NCBI RefSeq assembly: GCF_005924265.1
Contig: NZ_VCLB01000008.1
Span: 248,001 to 312,000 of the forward strand
Length of the DNA stretch: 64,000 bases
Direction: 5' to 3'
Source of the DNA: Martelella lutilitoris
GTDB lineage: Bacteria > Pseudomonadota > Alphaproteobacteria > Rhizobiales > Rhizobiaceae
Shown here: in pieces, positions 46,112-56,422 of the stretch
Layout: the number at the start of each line of letters is the position of its first letter
How positions within the stretch are numbered: the first letter of the stretch is position 1
Translations under genes and position numbers: made by a program
The notes under the pieces: model-generated
Seen by the model: only the letters and a program-made list of their open reading frames with translations
What the model was told of the DNA's origin: nothing
Databases searched by the model: none

Positions 46112-46487
46112 TCTTCACTCCTATTGTTTTCTTCTCTGCTCTCGACTTCTCCGCCAACACGCCCGCCGGAGGCTGATCTTGCGACGAAGCCCGGACAAAG
46201 GTTCCGAACCATCGGCGCTTGCTCCAATGCATGAGGCAGGTTCTGCTTCGGTGAAGGGCCATTTACACGACCAGTACCATCACCGGCATCGATGAAGAGA
46301 CAATTTTGTTTTCTATTCTAGCAAGAGCTTTTGTTCATGCTCACGCCAGCAAATACCACTCCATACAGAAAAGTAAAGTTGCAATGATAAAAAACAACGC
46401 GGATTATGAAAAGTTATAGGGGCGGCGACTGAGATATGCGGCCTTTTTCTTATACTTACAAAGCCATTCGGCAAGATTACCGCGCGA
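46112..46487. promoter_or_regulatory. AT-rich region upstream of mucR (376 bp)
   Basis: No gene is seen. Much of 46290-46470 is AT-rich, with runs such as ACAATTTTGTTTTCTATTCT, in strong contrast to the flanks. It contains the mucR promoter and probably MucR sites. It also separates mucR from the end of the antiporter operon on the same strand. Confidence 0.55.
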
Positions 46488-46826
46488 CTAACCCTCTTCA
46501 CTACTCTGGAGTTCGTCCTGAACGGTGTTTTCATGCAGCGGATATCCCACCTGGTGGGCGGCCCGGGCCAGAAGATGGGCTGAAATCGGCGCAGTCAGCA
46601 CGAAAAAAGCGATGCCGGCAAAGGCGCGCACGAAGGTAGCGATCTCGCCGGAATGGATACCGATCGCGAGAAAGATCAGACCGGAGCCAACCGTGCCGGC
46701 CTTCGACGCCGCATGCATGCGCGTGTAGAGATCGGGAAGACGCAGGATACCGATGGCCGCCGTCAGCGTGAACAGCGCGCCGGCCAGCATCAGAAACGAA
46801 ACGAACAGGGCGACAACATAATCCAT
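46488..46826 (-). CDS. mnhG: Mrp/Mnh/Pha antiporter subunit G
   Basis: 112 aa with three hydrophobic helices. [20 protein letters not shown] is the subunit G signature. Last gene of the seven-gene antiporter operon, 5 bases after subunit F. The complex exchanges Na+ or K+ for H+ across the inner membrane and supports pH and salt tolerance. Confidence 0.95.
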   Translation of the reverse strand: MDYVVALFVSFLMLAGALFTLTAAIGILRLPDLYTRMHAASKAGTVGSGLIFLAIGIHSGEIATFVRAFAGIAFFVLTAPISAHLLARAAHQVGYPLHENTVQDELQSSEEG

Positions 46827-46831
46827 GCGGC

Positions 46832-47221
46832 TTACTCCTTCTTCGCTTCATCGGCAGAGACGACCGGCACGTCCTCGCCACTGCTTCCCGAATCATAGGC
46901 CATGGGATGCGGCCTCACCTGGAATCCGGCTTCCGTCTCGTAGCGCATGGCGCTCGAGCGGATGAAGCGGGCGAAGGCGACCGTTGCCAGAAACCCGACG
47001 AGGCCGAGCGCGATGGCGATGTCGATATAGAGGGTGAAGCCGGAGCGAATGGCGATGACGACGATAAAGCCCATGGCAACCGCCACCAGCATGTCGAGCG
47101 AAAGCGCCCGGTCCGGAAGGGTCGGGCCCCGCACCACTCTGACGGCGGTCAGGATCAGGGCCAGCGACAGGATCGCGATCGAAATATCGGCGGCGGTCGA
47201 AACAATCATATCAGGCGTCAT
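46832..47221 (-). CDS. mnhF: Mrp/Mnh/Pha antiporter subunit F
   Basis: 129 aa with three helices. [19 protein letters not shown] is the conserved cytoplasmic loop of subunit F. The last 35 residues form a hydrophilic tail longer than in most homologues. Its start shares a base with the subunit E stop (TGATG). Confidence 0.95.
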   Translation of the reverse strand: MTPDMIVSTAADISIAILSLALILTAVRVVRGPTLPDRALSLDMLVAVAMGFIVVIAIRSGFTLYIDIAIALGLVGFLATVAFARFIRSSAMRYETEAGFQVRPHPMAYDSGSSGEDVPVVSADEAKKE

Positions 47222-47697
47222 CAGGCAAAGGCCTCCCTGATTTTCTTCTCGAACCCGTTGGCAATGTCGCGGCGAATGCCGTCGGGATCGGAACAGTCGA
47301 TGGCATGGATGTAAAGATACTTCTTGTCGTCGGAAACATCGACGGTCAGCGTCCCCGGCGTCAGCGTGATCATGTTGGCAAGCAGGACGATCTCGAAATC
47401 CTTTTCCAGCGAAAGTTCGAAGCGCAGGATGCCGGGCTTGACCTCCATGCGCGGCGAGCAGACCAGTTTCGCAACCGACCAGGCCGATTTCATCAGGTCA
47501 TAGAGAAAGACCAGGAACAGCGCGGTCACACGTCGCGCCCGGGAAAAATAGCCGGTTCCACCAAGCTGGTGACGCACGAGAGCGACCGAGATCGCGCCGA
47601 TGACGAAGCCGAAGACCAGATTGTGCAGCGAGGCGCTGCCGGTCACGGCAACCCACACAATCGCGAGAACGAGGTTCAAGAGCAGCATGGACGACAT
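47221..47697 (-). CDS. mnhE: Mrp/Mnh/Pha antiporter subunit E
   Basis: 158 aa. Hydrophobic N-terminal helices ([14 protein letters not shown]), then the subunit E signature [17 protein letters not shown], and [17 protein letters not shown] followed by YIHAID. Its ATG directly follows the stop of subunit D. Confidence 0.95.
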   Translation of the reverse strand: MSSMLLLNLVLAIVWVAVTGSASLHNLVFGFVIGAISVALVRHQLGGTGYFSRARRVTALFLVFLYDLMKSAWSVAKLVCSPRMEVKPGILRFELSLEKDFEIVLLANMITLTPGTLTVDVSDDKKYLYIHAIDCSDPDGIRRDIANGFEKKIREAFA

Positions 47698-49254
47698 CTA
47701 GGACGCTCCTCCGGGAAAGACCGACATGAAATAGGCCTCGGGCGCAAGAAGCCCCTCGACGGCACGCGTGGCGATCGCAAGCAGCGGTTCGGGATAGACG
47801 CCGAAGATCACGACAAGGGCCATCAGCCCCACCACCGGCAGGCTTTCCGAAAGCGGAATGCCGACCTTTTTCGCCGGCGGGGCGGCAGCGGGCCGCCAAT
47901 AGGCCAGGAGGAAGACCCGTCCAAGAGCAATCGTGGTGCAGAAGCCGGCGAACAGAATGGCGAGCGCCAGCCACCACTGCCCGTCGCCGAGCGTCGCCTT
48001 GACCAGAAGCGCTTTCGGCCAGAAGCCGGAGAATGGCGGCAGGCCGGCCGCAGCGAAAAAGGCGGCGAGGCTTAAGCCGGCAAAGGCCGGGTTGCTGCGG
48101 TAGAGACCGCCGATCGCAGCGAGCGAAAACCCGCCGGCAAGTTTTCCGGCAAGACCGGTGATGAAATAGAGCGCCGTCATCAGGATCATCGAGTGGAGCG
48201 CATAGACAAGCGCGCCCTCAAGGCCCGAAACCCCGCCGACGGCCACGCCGGCAAAGATATTGCCGATGCCGACGATCACCACATAGCCGACCGTGCGGCG
48301 GATATCATGCTGGGCGATCGCGCCGAGACCGGCAAGCACCATGGTGAGAAAGGCGCTGATCGAGACGAGCGCGCCAAGGCTTTCAAGGTCGGCCGGCAGG
48401 ATCATCACCATCACGCGCAGAAGCGCGTAGACGCCAACCTTGGTCAAAAGGCCGCCGAATAGTCCCGAGACCACCGTGCGCGGCGTATGATAGGAGGCGG
48501 GCAGCCAGAAATTGACGGGAAAGGCCGCCGCCTTCATGCCGAAGGCCAGCACGAACAGCGCGCCGATGGTGGCCGTCGGCAGCATCGGCGCGGCGCGTGC
48601 GCGCATGGCGATATCGGCCATGTTGAGCGTGCCGAACACAGCATAGATATAGGCAACCGCGATCAGGAACAGCGTCGTGCCGATCAGGTTCAGGACAGCG
48701 TATTTCATCGCACCGTCCAGCTGTTCGTGCGACGACCCCAGGATCAGCAGGCCGAAGGAGGAGATCAGCAGGACCTCGAACCAGACATAGAGGTTGAAGA
48801 TGTCGCCCGTCAGGAACGCGCCGGAGACGCCGGCCATCAGCAGCATCAAAAACGGATAGAACCCGTAGCGCCTGCCGCCCGACCGGATATCGCCGACGGC
48901 GAAGATCGCGCCAGCCAGCCCGGCAATGCCGGCGGCAAGGGCAAACAGCGCGCCGAGAAGGTCGGCGGAAAAGGCAATGCCGAAGGGCGGCAGCCAGCGG
49001 CCGGCGACCATGGTGATCGGACCGCCGGTCGAGACGGCATAGACCAACAGGCTGTCTACGACGACCAACAGGGCAAGGGCGGGAATGGCGATGATCGGAT
49101 GCCAGACGGTGTGCTTGCGGATCAGCATCAGCAAGGCGCCGACCGTAATGCAGATGGCGACCGGCAGGATGACGAGCCAGTCCGTCAGCGTTGACGGTTC
49201 CATGGTCAGCGCCAGCGACAGGTCGACGGAATGGGCGGAGGACGAAGCGGCCAT
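47698..49254 (-). CDS. mnhD: Mrp/Mnh/Pha antiporter subunit D
   Basis: 518 aa, about 14 helices, homologous to the proton-pumping ND2/ND4/ND5 subunits of complex I. Conserved Lys lies in FGMKAAAFPVNFWLP, and YVWFEVLLISSFGLL carries the membrane Glu. The start at 49254 is chosen by spacing to subunit C (22 bases). The ATG at 49203 is possible and closer to the usual N-terminus. Confidence 0.95.
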   Translation of the reverse strand: MAASSSAHSVDLSLALTMEPSTLTDWLVILPVAICITVGALLMLIRKHTVWHPIIAIPALALLVVVDSLLVYAVSTGGPITMVAGRWLPPFGIAFSADLLGALFALAAGIAGLAGAIFAVGDIRSGGRRYGFYPFLMLLMAGVSGAFLTGDIFNLYVWFEVLLISSFGLLILGSSHEQLDGAMKYAVLNLIGTTLFLIAVAYIYAVFGTLNMADIAMRARAAPMLPTATIGALFVLAFGMKAAAFPVNFWLPASYHTPRTVVSGLFGGLLTKVGVYALLRVMVMILPADLESLGALVSISAFLTMVLAGLGAIAQHDIRRTVGYVVIVGIGNIFAGVAVGGVSGLEGALVYALHSMILMTALYFITGLAGKLAGGFSLAAIGGLYRSNPAFAGLSLAAFFAAAGLPPFSGFWPKALLVKATLGDGQWWLALAILFAGFCTTIALGRVFLLAYWRPAAAPPAKKVGIPLSESLPVVGLMALVVIFGVYPEPLLAIATRAVEGLLAPEAYFMSVFPGGAS

Positions 49255-49276
49255 GAGGGTGTTTTCTGGTCCTTGT

Positions 49277-49654
49277 TCAGTAGCCGAGCGGCGGCATGGG
49301 CTGGTCCTTGGGTTCGGCGGCCCGCATGTCGTCGGTGTCATCGGTGTTGAGGTCCTGATACGCGCGGTAGGTCAGGACCAAAAGGAAGGCGAAGAACGAA
49401 AACGAGATCACGATCGCCGTCAGGATCAGCGCCTGGGGAAGCGGATTGGCCGTGCCGGAAGGCAGCGTCTCCATGGTCTCCGGAATGATCGGCGGCACGA
49501 AGCCGGTGATCCGGCCGGCCGTGAAGATCAGCAGGTTCACCGCATTGCCGAGAATGGCGATGCCGAGCATGATCCGGACGCTGTGGCGCGACAGCATCAG
49601 GTAGATCGCGGCGGCGAAGAACAGGCCGACAAGACAGGAAAGCACGAATTCCAT
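49277..49654 (-). CDS. mnhC: Mrp/Mnh/Pha antiporter subunit C
   Basis: 125 aa with three helices, homologous to NuoK. LSRHSVRIMLGIAILGNAVN is the subunit signature, and NPLPQALILTAIVISFSF is the conserved third helix. The start shares a base with the stop of subunit B (TGATG). Confidence 0.95.
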   Translation of the reverse strand: MEFVLSCLVGLFFAAAIYLMLSRHSVRIMLGIAILGNAVNLLIFTAGRITGFVPPIIPETMETLPSGTANPLPQALILTAIVISFSFFAFLLVLTYRAYQDLNTDDTDDMRAAEPKDQPMPPLGY

Positions 49655-50073
49655 CAGGCATGGTCCTTTTCTTCAAGCGCCAGGAAGATCGAGGAAATCG
49701 AGCCGAAGACGACCAGATAAACACCGATATCGAAGGTCGTGACCGTGGAGATCGGCACCTCCACGCCGAAGATCACGGGATAGATCCAGTGCGCCGTCAT
49801 GAAAGGCACATGGGCGAAGATCGAGATGAAACCCGACAGCGCCGAAAGCAGCAGCCCGGCGCCGGCAATCGACATCGGGTGAAAATGGATCGCCCGGCGC
49901 ACCGCCGAGACACCGGACGCGATGCCGAAGATCGCGATCGCGGAAGCCGCGATCAGCCCGCCGATGAAGCCGCCGCCCGGCGCGTTGTGCCCGCGCAGGA
50001 GAACGAAAATCGAAAACAGCATCATCAGCGCGGAGAGGAACGGCGCGGCCGTGCGAAAGATCAGCGTGTTCAT
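49654..50073 (-). CDS. mnhB: Mrp/Mnh/Pha antiporter subunit B
   Basis: 139 aa, four helices. [16 protein letters not shown] is the MnhB signature. It overlaps subunit A by 4 bases. Presence of a separate B gene makes this the seven-subunit type, not the fused A-B type. Confidence 0.95.
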   Translation of the reverse strand: MNTLIFRTAAPFLSALMMLFSIFVLLRGHNAPGGGFIGGLIAASAIAIFGIASGVSAVRRAIHFHPMSIAGAGLLLSALSGFISIFAHVPFMTAHWIYPVIFGVEVPISTVTTFDIGVYLVVFGSISSIFLALEEKDHA

Positions 50074-52424
50074 TGGGCTTTCTCCTCTTTGGCCACGGCC
50101 TTTGTTCTCCCGGAGCGCACGCGGATCAGCGCCAGAATGGCAAGGCCGGTGATCATCACCACGGCGATCTCGCCCAGCGTATCCGTTCCGCGGAAGTCGA
50201 CGATGATGACGTTGACGACATTGTGCCCGTGGGCGATCACCTTCGAATAGGCGTTGAAGAAGGCCGTCAGGCTGTCATTGAACGGCACCTGTGTGACGCG
50301 CATCAGCAAAAGCGCGAAGCCGAGGCCGCAAAGCGCGGCCACCGTGCCGTCGAAAACCTTCTGGCCGAGCGCGCGATGATCCGAGGGCGCGAGGTTGAGC
50401 CGCGTCATCACCAGGGTCAGGATCACGACCGAAAGCGTTTCGACCATGAACTGGGTGAAGGAGAGATCCGGCGCGCCGAGCAGCAGGAACAGCACGGCGA
50501 CGGAAAAGCCCTGAATGCCGAGCGTGACGATCGCCGTCAGCCTGTTGTGGGCGTTGATCACCGCCATCAGGCCGACGACGGCAAGGGCGATGATCACCCA
50601 GTGGCCGAGCAGGAAGCCGTCCGGCAAGCCCGGCCATTGCGGCAGTTCGCCGAAGGAGACGAGCGACACCAGCAGCACAGCGGCAATGATGCAGAAGGTC
50701 GCGGTGATGTAGAATTCAAGCCGCCCGGGCTGCACCGTCTGCGTGACCTTGAAGGACAGACGAACAATACCGCGCATAAAACTGTCGAACCAGGCATCCG
50801 GTCCGGGACCGAGGCGGGCAAACATGCCGGCCATCGCCGCCCGCGCCTCGGAAAGGCGCCAGTAGACGACAAGCGCGATGATCACCGTCAGCACCGAAAG
50901 GGCAAGCGGCACGCCGATATGCGGGATCAGCGAAAGATGGATTTCGATCTCTTCGCCGGCAACGGCCGAGGCCATCGGGCCGGAGAAATGGCTGTTGAAG
51001 AAATGGGCGAAGACGGCCGCGAGAAAGGCCGTGGCGCCGAGCACGATCGGCCCGAGCCACATCAGCGCCGGCCCTTCATGCGCGTGCTTGGGCGTGTCGG
51101 TCTTTTTGCCGATGAAGGGCTTCAGCCCGACGCCGAAGCCGACGGCGAACATCAGCGCATTGCCGAGGATCGCGATCAGCAGGAAGATCGTCGCACAGAG
51201 GCTGCCGGCGGCCAGCGCCTCGTAGATGCCTTCCTTGGCAAGAAAGCCGACGAAGGGCGGCAGGCCGCCCATGGAGATCGCGCCCGCAAGACCGGCGGCA
51301 AAGGTGATCGGCATCGCCTCTGCCAGTCCGCCGAGCTTCGTCAGGTCGCGCGTTCCGGTCTCGTGATCGATCAGGCCGGCGACCATGAACAAACAGCCCT
51401 TGAACAGCGAATGGGCGATCAGATAGAGCACCGCGCCTTCCGCCGCATGGGGAATGTCCATGCCCGTCATCATCACCATCAGGCCGAGCGAAGATACCGT
51501 CGTATAGGCCAGCATCAGCTTCAGGTCGGTCTGGCGGATGGCGAGCAGCGTGCCGACGATCAGCGTCGCCGCGCCGAAGACCGGCAGAACGATGGTCCAC
51601 AGCGCAGTATCGCCCATCACCGGGTTCAGCCGCATCAGCAGATAAACGCCCGCCTTCACCATGGTGGCCGAATGCAGATAGGCGGAGACCGGCGTCGGCG
51701 CCTCCATGGCGTTCGGAAGCCAGAAATGGAACGGAAACTGCGCCGATTTGGTAAAGGCGCCGCCAAGCACCAGAATAAAGGCGGCAAGATAGAGCGGGCT
51801 GTCGCGCAGCACATTGCCGGTCTCAAACAGCGCCGAAAGCGAAGAGGCTCCCGTGATATTCTGGATCAGCAGTACGCCGGCCAGAAGCAGGAGCCCGCCG
51901 CCGCCGGTCACCACCAGAGCCTGGATCGCGGCCCGGCGCGAGGCTTCCTTTTCGTTGTCGAAGCCGATCAGCAGGAAGGAGGTGATCGAGGTCAGCTCCC
52001 AGAAGACGAACAGCATCAACAGGCCGTCGGAAATGACCACGCCCAGCATCGACCCCATGAACAGGAACATGAAGGACACGAACCGCGCCTGCTGCGCATG
52101 ACCCTTCATGTAGCCGCCGGCATAGAGAATGATCATCGTGCCGATGCCGGTGATCAGGATGGCGAAGGTCAGCGACAGGCCGTCGAGCAGGAAGGAGAAA
52201 CGAAGCCCGAGGCTTGGCACCCAGTCATAACCGCCGGTCAGCACCGCCCCGTCGGCGACCCTCGGCACGAGGCGAATGAACTGGATCAGCGAGAACAGCG
52301 GGATAAGGGCAAGAAGCCACGGCGCATTCGACTTGAAGATGCGGTAAAGTATCGGAGAGAAGACCGCGCCCAGAAATGGCAAGCACAAGGCCAAAAGAAC
52401 AAGAGCCGTTTCACTGGCGGTCAT
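50070..52424 (-). CDS. mnhA: Mrp/Mnh/Pha antiporter subunit A
   Basis: 784 aa, about 20 helices, homologous to Nuo[21 protein letters not shown] carries the essential Glu, [20 protein letters not shown] the conserved Lys and Glu region, and [20 protein letters not shown] the helix 8 region. The C-terminal 200 residues are the MbhD/MbhE-like domains special to Mrp A. The ATG at 52424 has GGAG 5 bases upstream. First gene of the operon. Confidence 0.96.
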   Translation of the reverse strand: MTASETALVLLALCLPFLGAVFSPILYRIFKSNAPWLLALIPLFSLIQFIRLVPRVADGAVLTGGYDWVPSLGLRFSFLLDGLSLTFAILITGIGTMIILYAGGYMKGHAQQARFVSFMFLFMGSMLGVVISDGLLMLFVFWELTSITSFLLIGFDNEKEASRRAAIQALVVTGGGGLLLLAGVLLIQNITGASSLSALFETGNVLRDSPLYLAAFILVLGGAFTKSAQFPFHFWLPNAMEAPTPVSAYLHSATMVKAGVYLLMRLNPVMGDTALWTIVLPVFGAATLIVGTLLAIRQTDLKLMLAYTTVSSLGLMVMMTGMDIPHAAEGAVLYLIAHSLFKGCLFMVAGLIDHETGTRDLTKLGGLAEAMPITFAAGLAGAISMGGLPPFVGFLAKEGIYEALAAGSLCATIFLLIAILGNALMFAVGFGVGLKPFIGKKTDTPKHAHEGPALMWLGPIVLGATAFLAAVFAHFFNSHFSGPMASAVAGEEIEIHLSLIPHIGVPLALSVLTVIIALVVYWRLSEARAAMAGMFARLGPGPDAWFDSFMRGIVRLSFKVTQTVQPGRLEFYITATFCIIAAVLLVSLVSFGELPQWPGLPDGFLLGHWVIIALAVVGLMAVINAHNRLTAIVTLGIQGFSVAVLFLLLGAPDLSFTQFMVETLSVVILTLVMTRLNLAPSDHRALGQKVFDGTVAALCGLGFALLLMRVTQVPFNDSLTAFFNAYSKVIAHGHNVVNVIIVDFRGTDTLGEIAVVMITGLAILALIRVRSGRTKAVAKEEKAQ

Positions 52425-52672
52425 GGCGTCTCCAAAAAACTGACAATATACAAGCCGAGCGGGCAAATAGTTCAGACAACAAACGTGTTACGACAAGAAA
52501 AGCGCCGGCTCAAGAGCGCCCGACGCCTTTTCGCATCCGCGAAATGACGCACCACAGGTTTCATCACTTGCGTGGCATCGAACGGACGCAAACCATTGCT
52601 TTTCCTCGCCCTGCAACCCAAGTAAGGCCACGGGCGACCCCATTTAACGGCAAAACACACCGGAGCGCGACA

Positions 52673-53086
52673 TTGACCCAGAGCAATAAACAGAAAAAAA
52701 CGCTGTCCGATTCACAATGGCGTGAGGAACTGACCCCGGAACAGTACCATATCTTGCGCGAACACGGCACCGAAAGGCCCTTTACCGGTCCGTACTGGAA
52801 CAGTTTCGAATCAGGTACCTACTATTGCGCCGGCTGCGAAACAGCGCTGTTCCGTTCGGACACCAAATTCGATGCGGGCTGCGGCTGGCCGAGCTTCTTC
52901 GAGCCTGTCGCGCCCGGCGTCGTCACCGAATTGCGCGATGTTTCCCACGGCATGGTGCGCACGGAAATCCGCTGCGCCAATTGCGGCGGCCATCTCGGCC
53001 ACGTTTTTCCCGACGGCCCTGCCCCGACCGGCCTTCGCTACTGCATGAACGGCCATGCCATGCATTTCGTGGCGGACGAAGCCTGA
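52673..53086 (+). CDS. msrB: Peptide-methionine (R)-S-oxide reductase
   Basis: 137 aa. It repairs methionine-R-sulfoxide in proteins. Zinc ligands are Cys52, Cys55, Cys101 and Cys104 (CAGC and CANC). The catalytic Cys124 is in RYCMNG and a candidate resolving Cys70 in DAGCGWPSF. All are intact. The start appears to be TTG at 52673 with CCGGAG 8 bases upstream; the frame is open to 52376 but the extra residues lie in the divergent promoter region. Confidence 0.95.
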   Translation: MTQSNKQKKTLSDSQWREELTPEQYHILREHGTERPFTGPYWNSFESGTYYCAGCETALFRSDTKFDAGCGWPSFFEPVAPGVVTELRDVSHGMVRTEIRCANCGGHLGHVFPDGPAPTGLRYCMNGHAMHFVADEA

Positions 53087-53616
53087 ATACCGGACGAGGT
53101 TTGCCTGCGGACGGCGAACCTGCCCGGCGCGGGGCATCGAGAGCGGTTCCCCCCTCATCGGGCAGGTCTGACGTCGCAGATATTTGGAAAAGCAAGCGCT
53201 AACATGAAGAGCGGCCGGCTGATCGCCGCGGGCACGAGGAATCCCGTCAGCAATCAGCCGACCGACCCCACGAGACCAGGAGATGCGGCGGACCTGAACA
53301 TCATGGGGCAACCGCCAAAGGCAGTTTCATCAATTTTGTACGCTCTGAAATAATAATCAACCGATTTTCAGTGATTCCGCGCAAATCTGACGATTTTATG
53401 GTTAACCGACAAGCATTTATCCAGGTTTTACCAGGCGATCAAAACGGAACTCAGGCCGCTGACGCCTTCATGCGCGCAGGCCATGCGCGAGAAAGCCCCA
53501 TTCATCCATTCCGACGCACATCGGACGCGTCAACCCGTAAGACCTGCGCATCCCGCGCACGGAAGCAACATGGGGAAGGATGACTTTCGCAGTCTTTGCG
53601 GACGCACCGCCCAGCT
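53087..53616. other. 530 bp gene-poor region between converging genes, with stem-loops
   Basis: No convincing protein gene. ACCTGCCCG/CGGGCAGGT (53118-53126, 53159-53167) and CGGCTGAT/ATCAGCCG (53216-53223, 53253-53260) form two long-range stems in the first 180 bases. A CtrA half-site word, ATGGTTAAC, is at 53398-53406. The first stem may terminate msrB. The rest could encode a small RNA. A 60-70 residue open frame near 53371-53583 lacks any recognisable feature. Confidence 0.4.
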
Positions 53617-54903
53617 TCAGTTTACTTCCGTCAACGCCGTGCGGATGGCGAGCGTCGGATCGGTCGCGGGCTGATGGGTGTCCTGCACCCCCTCCCCCAG
53701 GAGCCGGGCGAGATTGGCGTCGAGGCGCTGGCGCAGCGCCGCGATCGCCCGTTCGGCATCGTCGCGTCGGCGGTCGGGATAGAGAATGGCGAAGAGCCCG
53801 TCTTCCACGCGGCTTGCAGCATCCCTTCCGCTCAGGTGATAGCGGATCAGCGCGGCGACGGCTTCCGCCCGCGCGCCGCTCGCGTCCTCGGGCACCCGAA
53901 CCACACCCATGAAGAGCGGCGCCCCTGCAGTCGAGGCCTCGCGCTTCAGCGCGTTCAGCGTCGTGGCGAACCGCTCCGGCGCCAGAAGTCCGGTATCGCT
54001 CTCGACCGTCTCCGGCGCCTCGGCAATGTCGTCGATCGCCGTGCCGAGCGCCTCGACAAAGCGCTTGCGGCGCAGGTGCAGCAGCGCCCGCAGGATCAGT
54101 TCGCCGGTTTCGCCCGGCCATGCCATGCAGTCATCGGCGCTGCGCGCGGCGTCGCCGGAAATGTCCGCAATCCCCCCCGGCTCGCACAGCGCAAAGAGCG
54201 GCACGAAGCGCATGCCGGGCACGCAGCGCAGCTGGCCGCAGATCCTGAGGCCATCGGCAAGCACCGGCCCGCCATGAACCAGCACAAGGTCGAATCGCTG
54301 GCTGGAGGCGAGATAGAGCGCTTCCCGCAGGTTGCCGGTGGCAACCGTCGTCGTCAGCGAGAGCATGCTCTTCAGAAGATCCTGGCGCATGGCTGCATCC
54401 TCGGCCACGATCAGCACCCGCACCGTCTCGTCCGGCACGGCCGCTGCCCGTGGCGCAGACCGCCCGTCCGCGAGCGCCCCAGCCTCGCTCTGCAAGGTCC
54501 GGAACCGCAGAAGCGCGGAAATGCGTGCCGCGGCCGTTGCCAGATTGTGTTCCAGCCCGATCACGTCATCGGCGCCGGCGCGCAACGCCGCAAGCCTCAG
54601 CGTCGCGTCCGCCCGTTCCGGCGTCACGATGGCGACAGGCGCGCTGACGCCCGAATCATGTTCCTTGAGGATGCCGCAGCAGGCAAGCGCCGGCCCCGGT
54701 GCGTCGTCATCAACGGCGACCAGAATGAGGCTGGCCGCGTTGACCGCCGCCATCGTCGTCTCGCTGTCGGAAAAATCGGCCTGGAAAAACCCGACCGGCC
54801 AGCCGCTCAGCATCGCCGACAGCGTCTGCGCCACGGCGCCCTCGCCGCCGATCAGGACAATGCTCTCGTGCGTCGCGCTCACCAACGTCGTTCCCTCAGG
54901 CAT
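53617..54903 (-). CDS. Degenerate PleD-like protein (inactive receiver and GGDEF domains)
   Basis: 428 aa, placed directly after divK with an 8-base overlap, where pleD lies in related rhizobia. The three-domain plan is kept: receiver (about 12-125), receiver (about 155-275), and a GGDEF-sized end (about 300-420). But the first receiver has [12 protein letters not shown] and the second [13 protein letters not shown], neither with a canonical phospho-Asp. The third domain has RVEDGLF where PleD has RYGGEEF, and no metal-binding DxxxFK. It cannot be a diguanylate cyclase by the known mechanism. The reading frame is intact, so it is probably expressed as a scaffold or a reduced relic. Confidence 0.82.
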   Translation of the reverse strand: MPEGTTLVSATHESIVLIGGEGAVAQTLSAMLSGWPVGFFQADFSDSETTMAAVNAASLILVAVDDDAPGPALACCGILKEHDSGVSAPVAIVTPERADATLRLAALRAGADDVIGLEHNLATAAARISALLRFRTLQSEAGALADGRSAPRAAAVPDETVRVLIVAEDAAMRQDLLKSMLSLTTTVATGNLREALYLASSQRFDLVLVHGGPVLADGLRICGQLRCVPGMRFVPLFALCEPGGIADISGDAARSADDCMAWPGETGELILRALLHLRRKRFVEALGTAIDDIAEAPETVESDTGLLAPERFATTLNALKREASTAGAPLFMGVVRVPEDASGARAEAVAALIRYHLSGRDAASRVEDGLFAILYPDRRRDDAERAIAALRQRLDANLARLLGEGVQDTHQPATDPTLAIRTALTEVN

Positions 54904-55267
54904 CACCGAGATAGGCCTTCACCGTCTTGATGAAATTCGGCACCGACACCGGCTTCGACAGATAGGCATCGAAGCCCGCGCCGCGAATGCGCTCCTCGTC
55001 GCCGCGCATGGCAAAGGCGGTGACGGCAACGATCGGGATCTTCGCAAGTTCGCGGTCGGCTTTCATTTCACGGGCAATGTCGAGACCGGATTGTTCCGGC
55101 AATTGAATATCCATCAGTATCAGTCCTGGCTTGAACAGGCGGGCAAGCGCCACCGCATCCGCACCCGTGCGGCTTTCCACCACTTCATAGCCCTGCGCCT
55201 CGACGAGATCACGAAACAGCTTCATATTCAAATCATTGTCTTCGACGATGAGAACCTGTCTTGCCAT
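54896..55267 (-). CDS. divK: Single-domain response regulator DivK
   Basis: 123 aa, receiver domain only. [16 protein letters not shown] is the DivK opening, phospho-acceptor Asp53 is in [13 protein letters not shown], and the conserved Lys is in YLSKPV. In this group DivK controls the CtrA cell-cycle pathway and polarity. The ATG at 55267 follows AAGGGGAAAG. It is co-transcribed with the degenerate PleD-like gene. Confidence 0.95.
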   Translation of the reverse strand: MARQVLIVEDNDLNMKLFRDLVEAQGYEVVESRTGADAVALARLFKPGLILMDIQLPEQSGLDIAREMKADRELAKIPIVAVTAFAMRGDEERIRGAGFDAYLSKPVSVPNFIKTVKAYLGDA

Positions 55268-55411
55268 TCGTGCTTTCCCCTTGCACCGGCCCCTGTTCCG
55301 GCCATGCACCGGCTTGCAACGCGCCGGCAAGACGCTAGAATCGCGTCCATGCCCCTATCAGCGCATCAGATGCCGAGTTTAGGGCGATTTGGTTAAGAAA
55401 CGGAAATCCGC

Positions 55412-55711
55412 TTGCAACATTTTCAAAAAGAGCCGCAAAAACCGACATCGGAAGAAGATCTCGCCATTGCTATCCTGGTCTGGCTCTCAAACGAACCCGA
55501 GATGCTGAACCGGTTTTGCGCGCTTTCCGGCGTCGAGACCGGCCAGTTGCGCGCGCTTGCCGAAGATCCGGGCTTTCCGCGGGCCATGATTGGCTTCATC
55601 GCCGGTCATGAGCCAACATTGATGGCGTTCTGCAACGACAATGCCATTGCGCCTGAAACCGTCTCGCGGGCCTGGCAGAGGCTCGAATACGGCCATGGTG
55701 GAGACGAATGA
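55412..55711 (+). CDS. DUF3572 family protein
   Basis: 99 aa. LAIAILVWLSNEPEMLNRFC and RAWQRLEYGH are the DUF3572 markers; function unknown. The likely start is TTG at 55412; no in-frame ATG occurs before residue 31, and the ribosome site is weak. It overlaps the next gene by 4 bases (ATGA). Divergent from divK. Confidence 0.87.
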   Translation: MQHFQKEPQKPTSEEDLAIAILVWLSNEPEMLNRFCALSGVETGQLRALAEDPGFPRAMIGFIAGHEPTLMAFCNDNAIAPETVSRAWQRLEYGHGGDE

Positions 55712-56361
55712 CCCGGCTTGCGGAGACATCGGCGGACGACCTCCGGATCGGCGCACGGCCGCTTCTGGTCGTCGATGTGGATGAGGTGGTGCTGCAGTTC
55801 GTCGCACCCTTCAAGGCCTTCCTGCTGGCCCATGATCACGAATTGCGGCTGGAGACCTTCAGCCTCAACGGCAATGTGATCTCGCTTGAGGACGGCCGCC
55901 GGGTGGAAAACACCGAGGTCAAGGCGCTGATCTCAGCCTTCTACGACAGCCAGGAAGACTGGCAGAAGCCCTTTGCCGCCGCGCGCGAGACCCTGCACCG
56001 GCTGACGGATATCGCCGATGTCCTGCTTTTGACCGCCATGCCGCCCGAACACCGCGAAAAGCGGCGACGCCTCCTTGCCCGCCACGGCTTCGACTTCCCG
56101 CTGATCGCCTCGGAAGAGCCGAAGGGCGAGGTGCTGAGGGACCTTTGCGAGACCCGCCCGCCGCTGCTGATCTTCGTCGACGACATGCTCTACAATTGCC
56201 GCTCGGTCTCGCATTGCCTGCCGGAGGCGCTGACGATCAACCTCCTGATTGATGACGACTACCGGGCGCTGGCGCCTCAGACCACGCCGCCCTCCGTGGT
56301 CGCGACGGGCTGGGATCACCTTGAGGAGATCATCCGCCGGCATATCGCGGAGAACGTGTGA
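55708..56361 (+). CDS. HAD-like hydrolase family protein
   Basis: 217 aa. [13 protein letters not shown] near the N-terminus gives a HAD-type DxD (Asp23, Asp25). [20 protein letters not shown] provides motif II Thr, and [16 protein letters not shown] the acidic motif IV. These suggest a phosphatase-type active site, substrate unknown. Coupled by ATGA overlap to DUF3572, a pairing common in rhizobia as I recall. Confidence 0.8.
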   Translation: MTRLAETSADDLRIGARPLLVVDVDEVVLQFVAPFKAFLLAHDHELRLETFSLNGNVISLEDGRRVENTEVKALISAFYDSQEDWQKPFAAARETLHRLTDIADVLLLTAMPPEHREKRRRLLARHGFDFPLIASEEPKGEVLRDLCETRPPLLIFVDDMLYNCRSVSHCLPEALTINLLIDDDYRALAPQTTPPSVVATGWDHLEEIIRRHIAENV

Positions 56362-56422
56362 AGTCCCCGCTTGCCTTCACTGGCAGCCGGCACTATTTTC
56401 GCCATGTTCAACCTTTGTTCCG

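Noticed and set aside
50073-52547. An 824-codon plus-strand frame opposite the antiporter subunit A gene
   Set aside because: Very rich in His, Arg, Gln, Glu, the mirror of a hydrophobic membrane protein's codons. A classic antisense artefact.
53371-53583. A 60-70 residue plus-strand protein in the gap before the PleD-like gene
   Set aside because: No ribosome site, no hydrophobic or domain pattern, biased composition. Left as non-coding.
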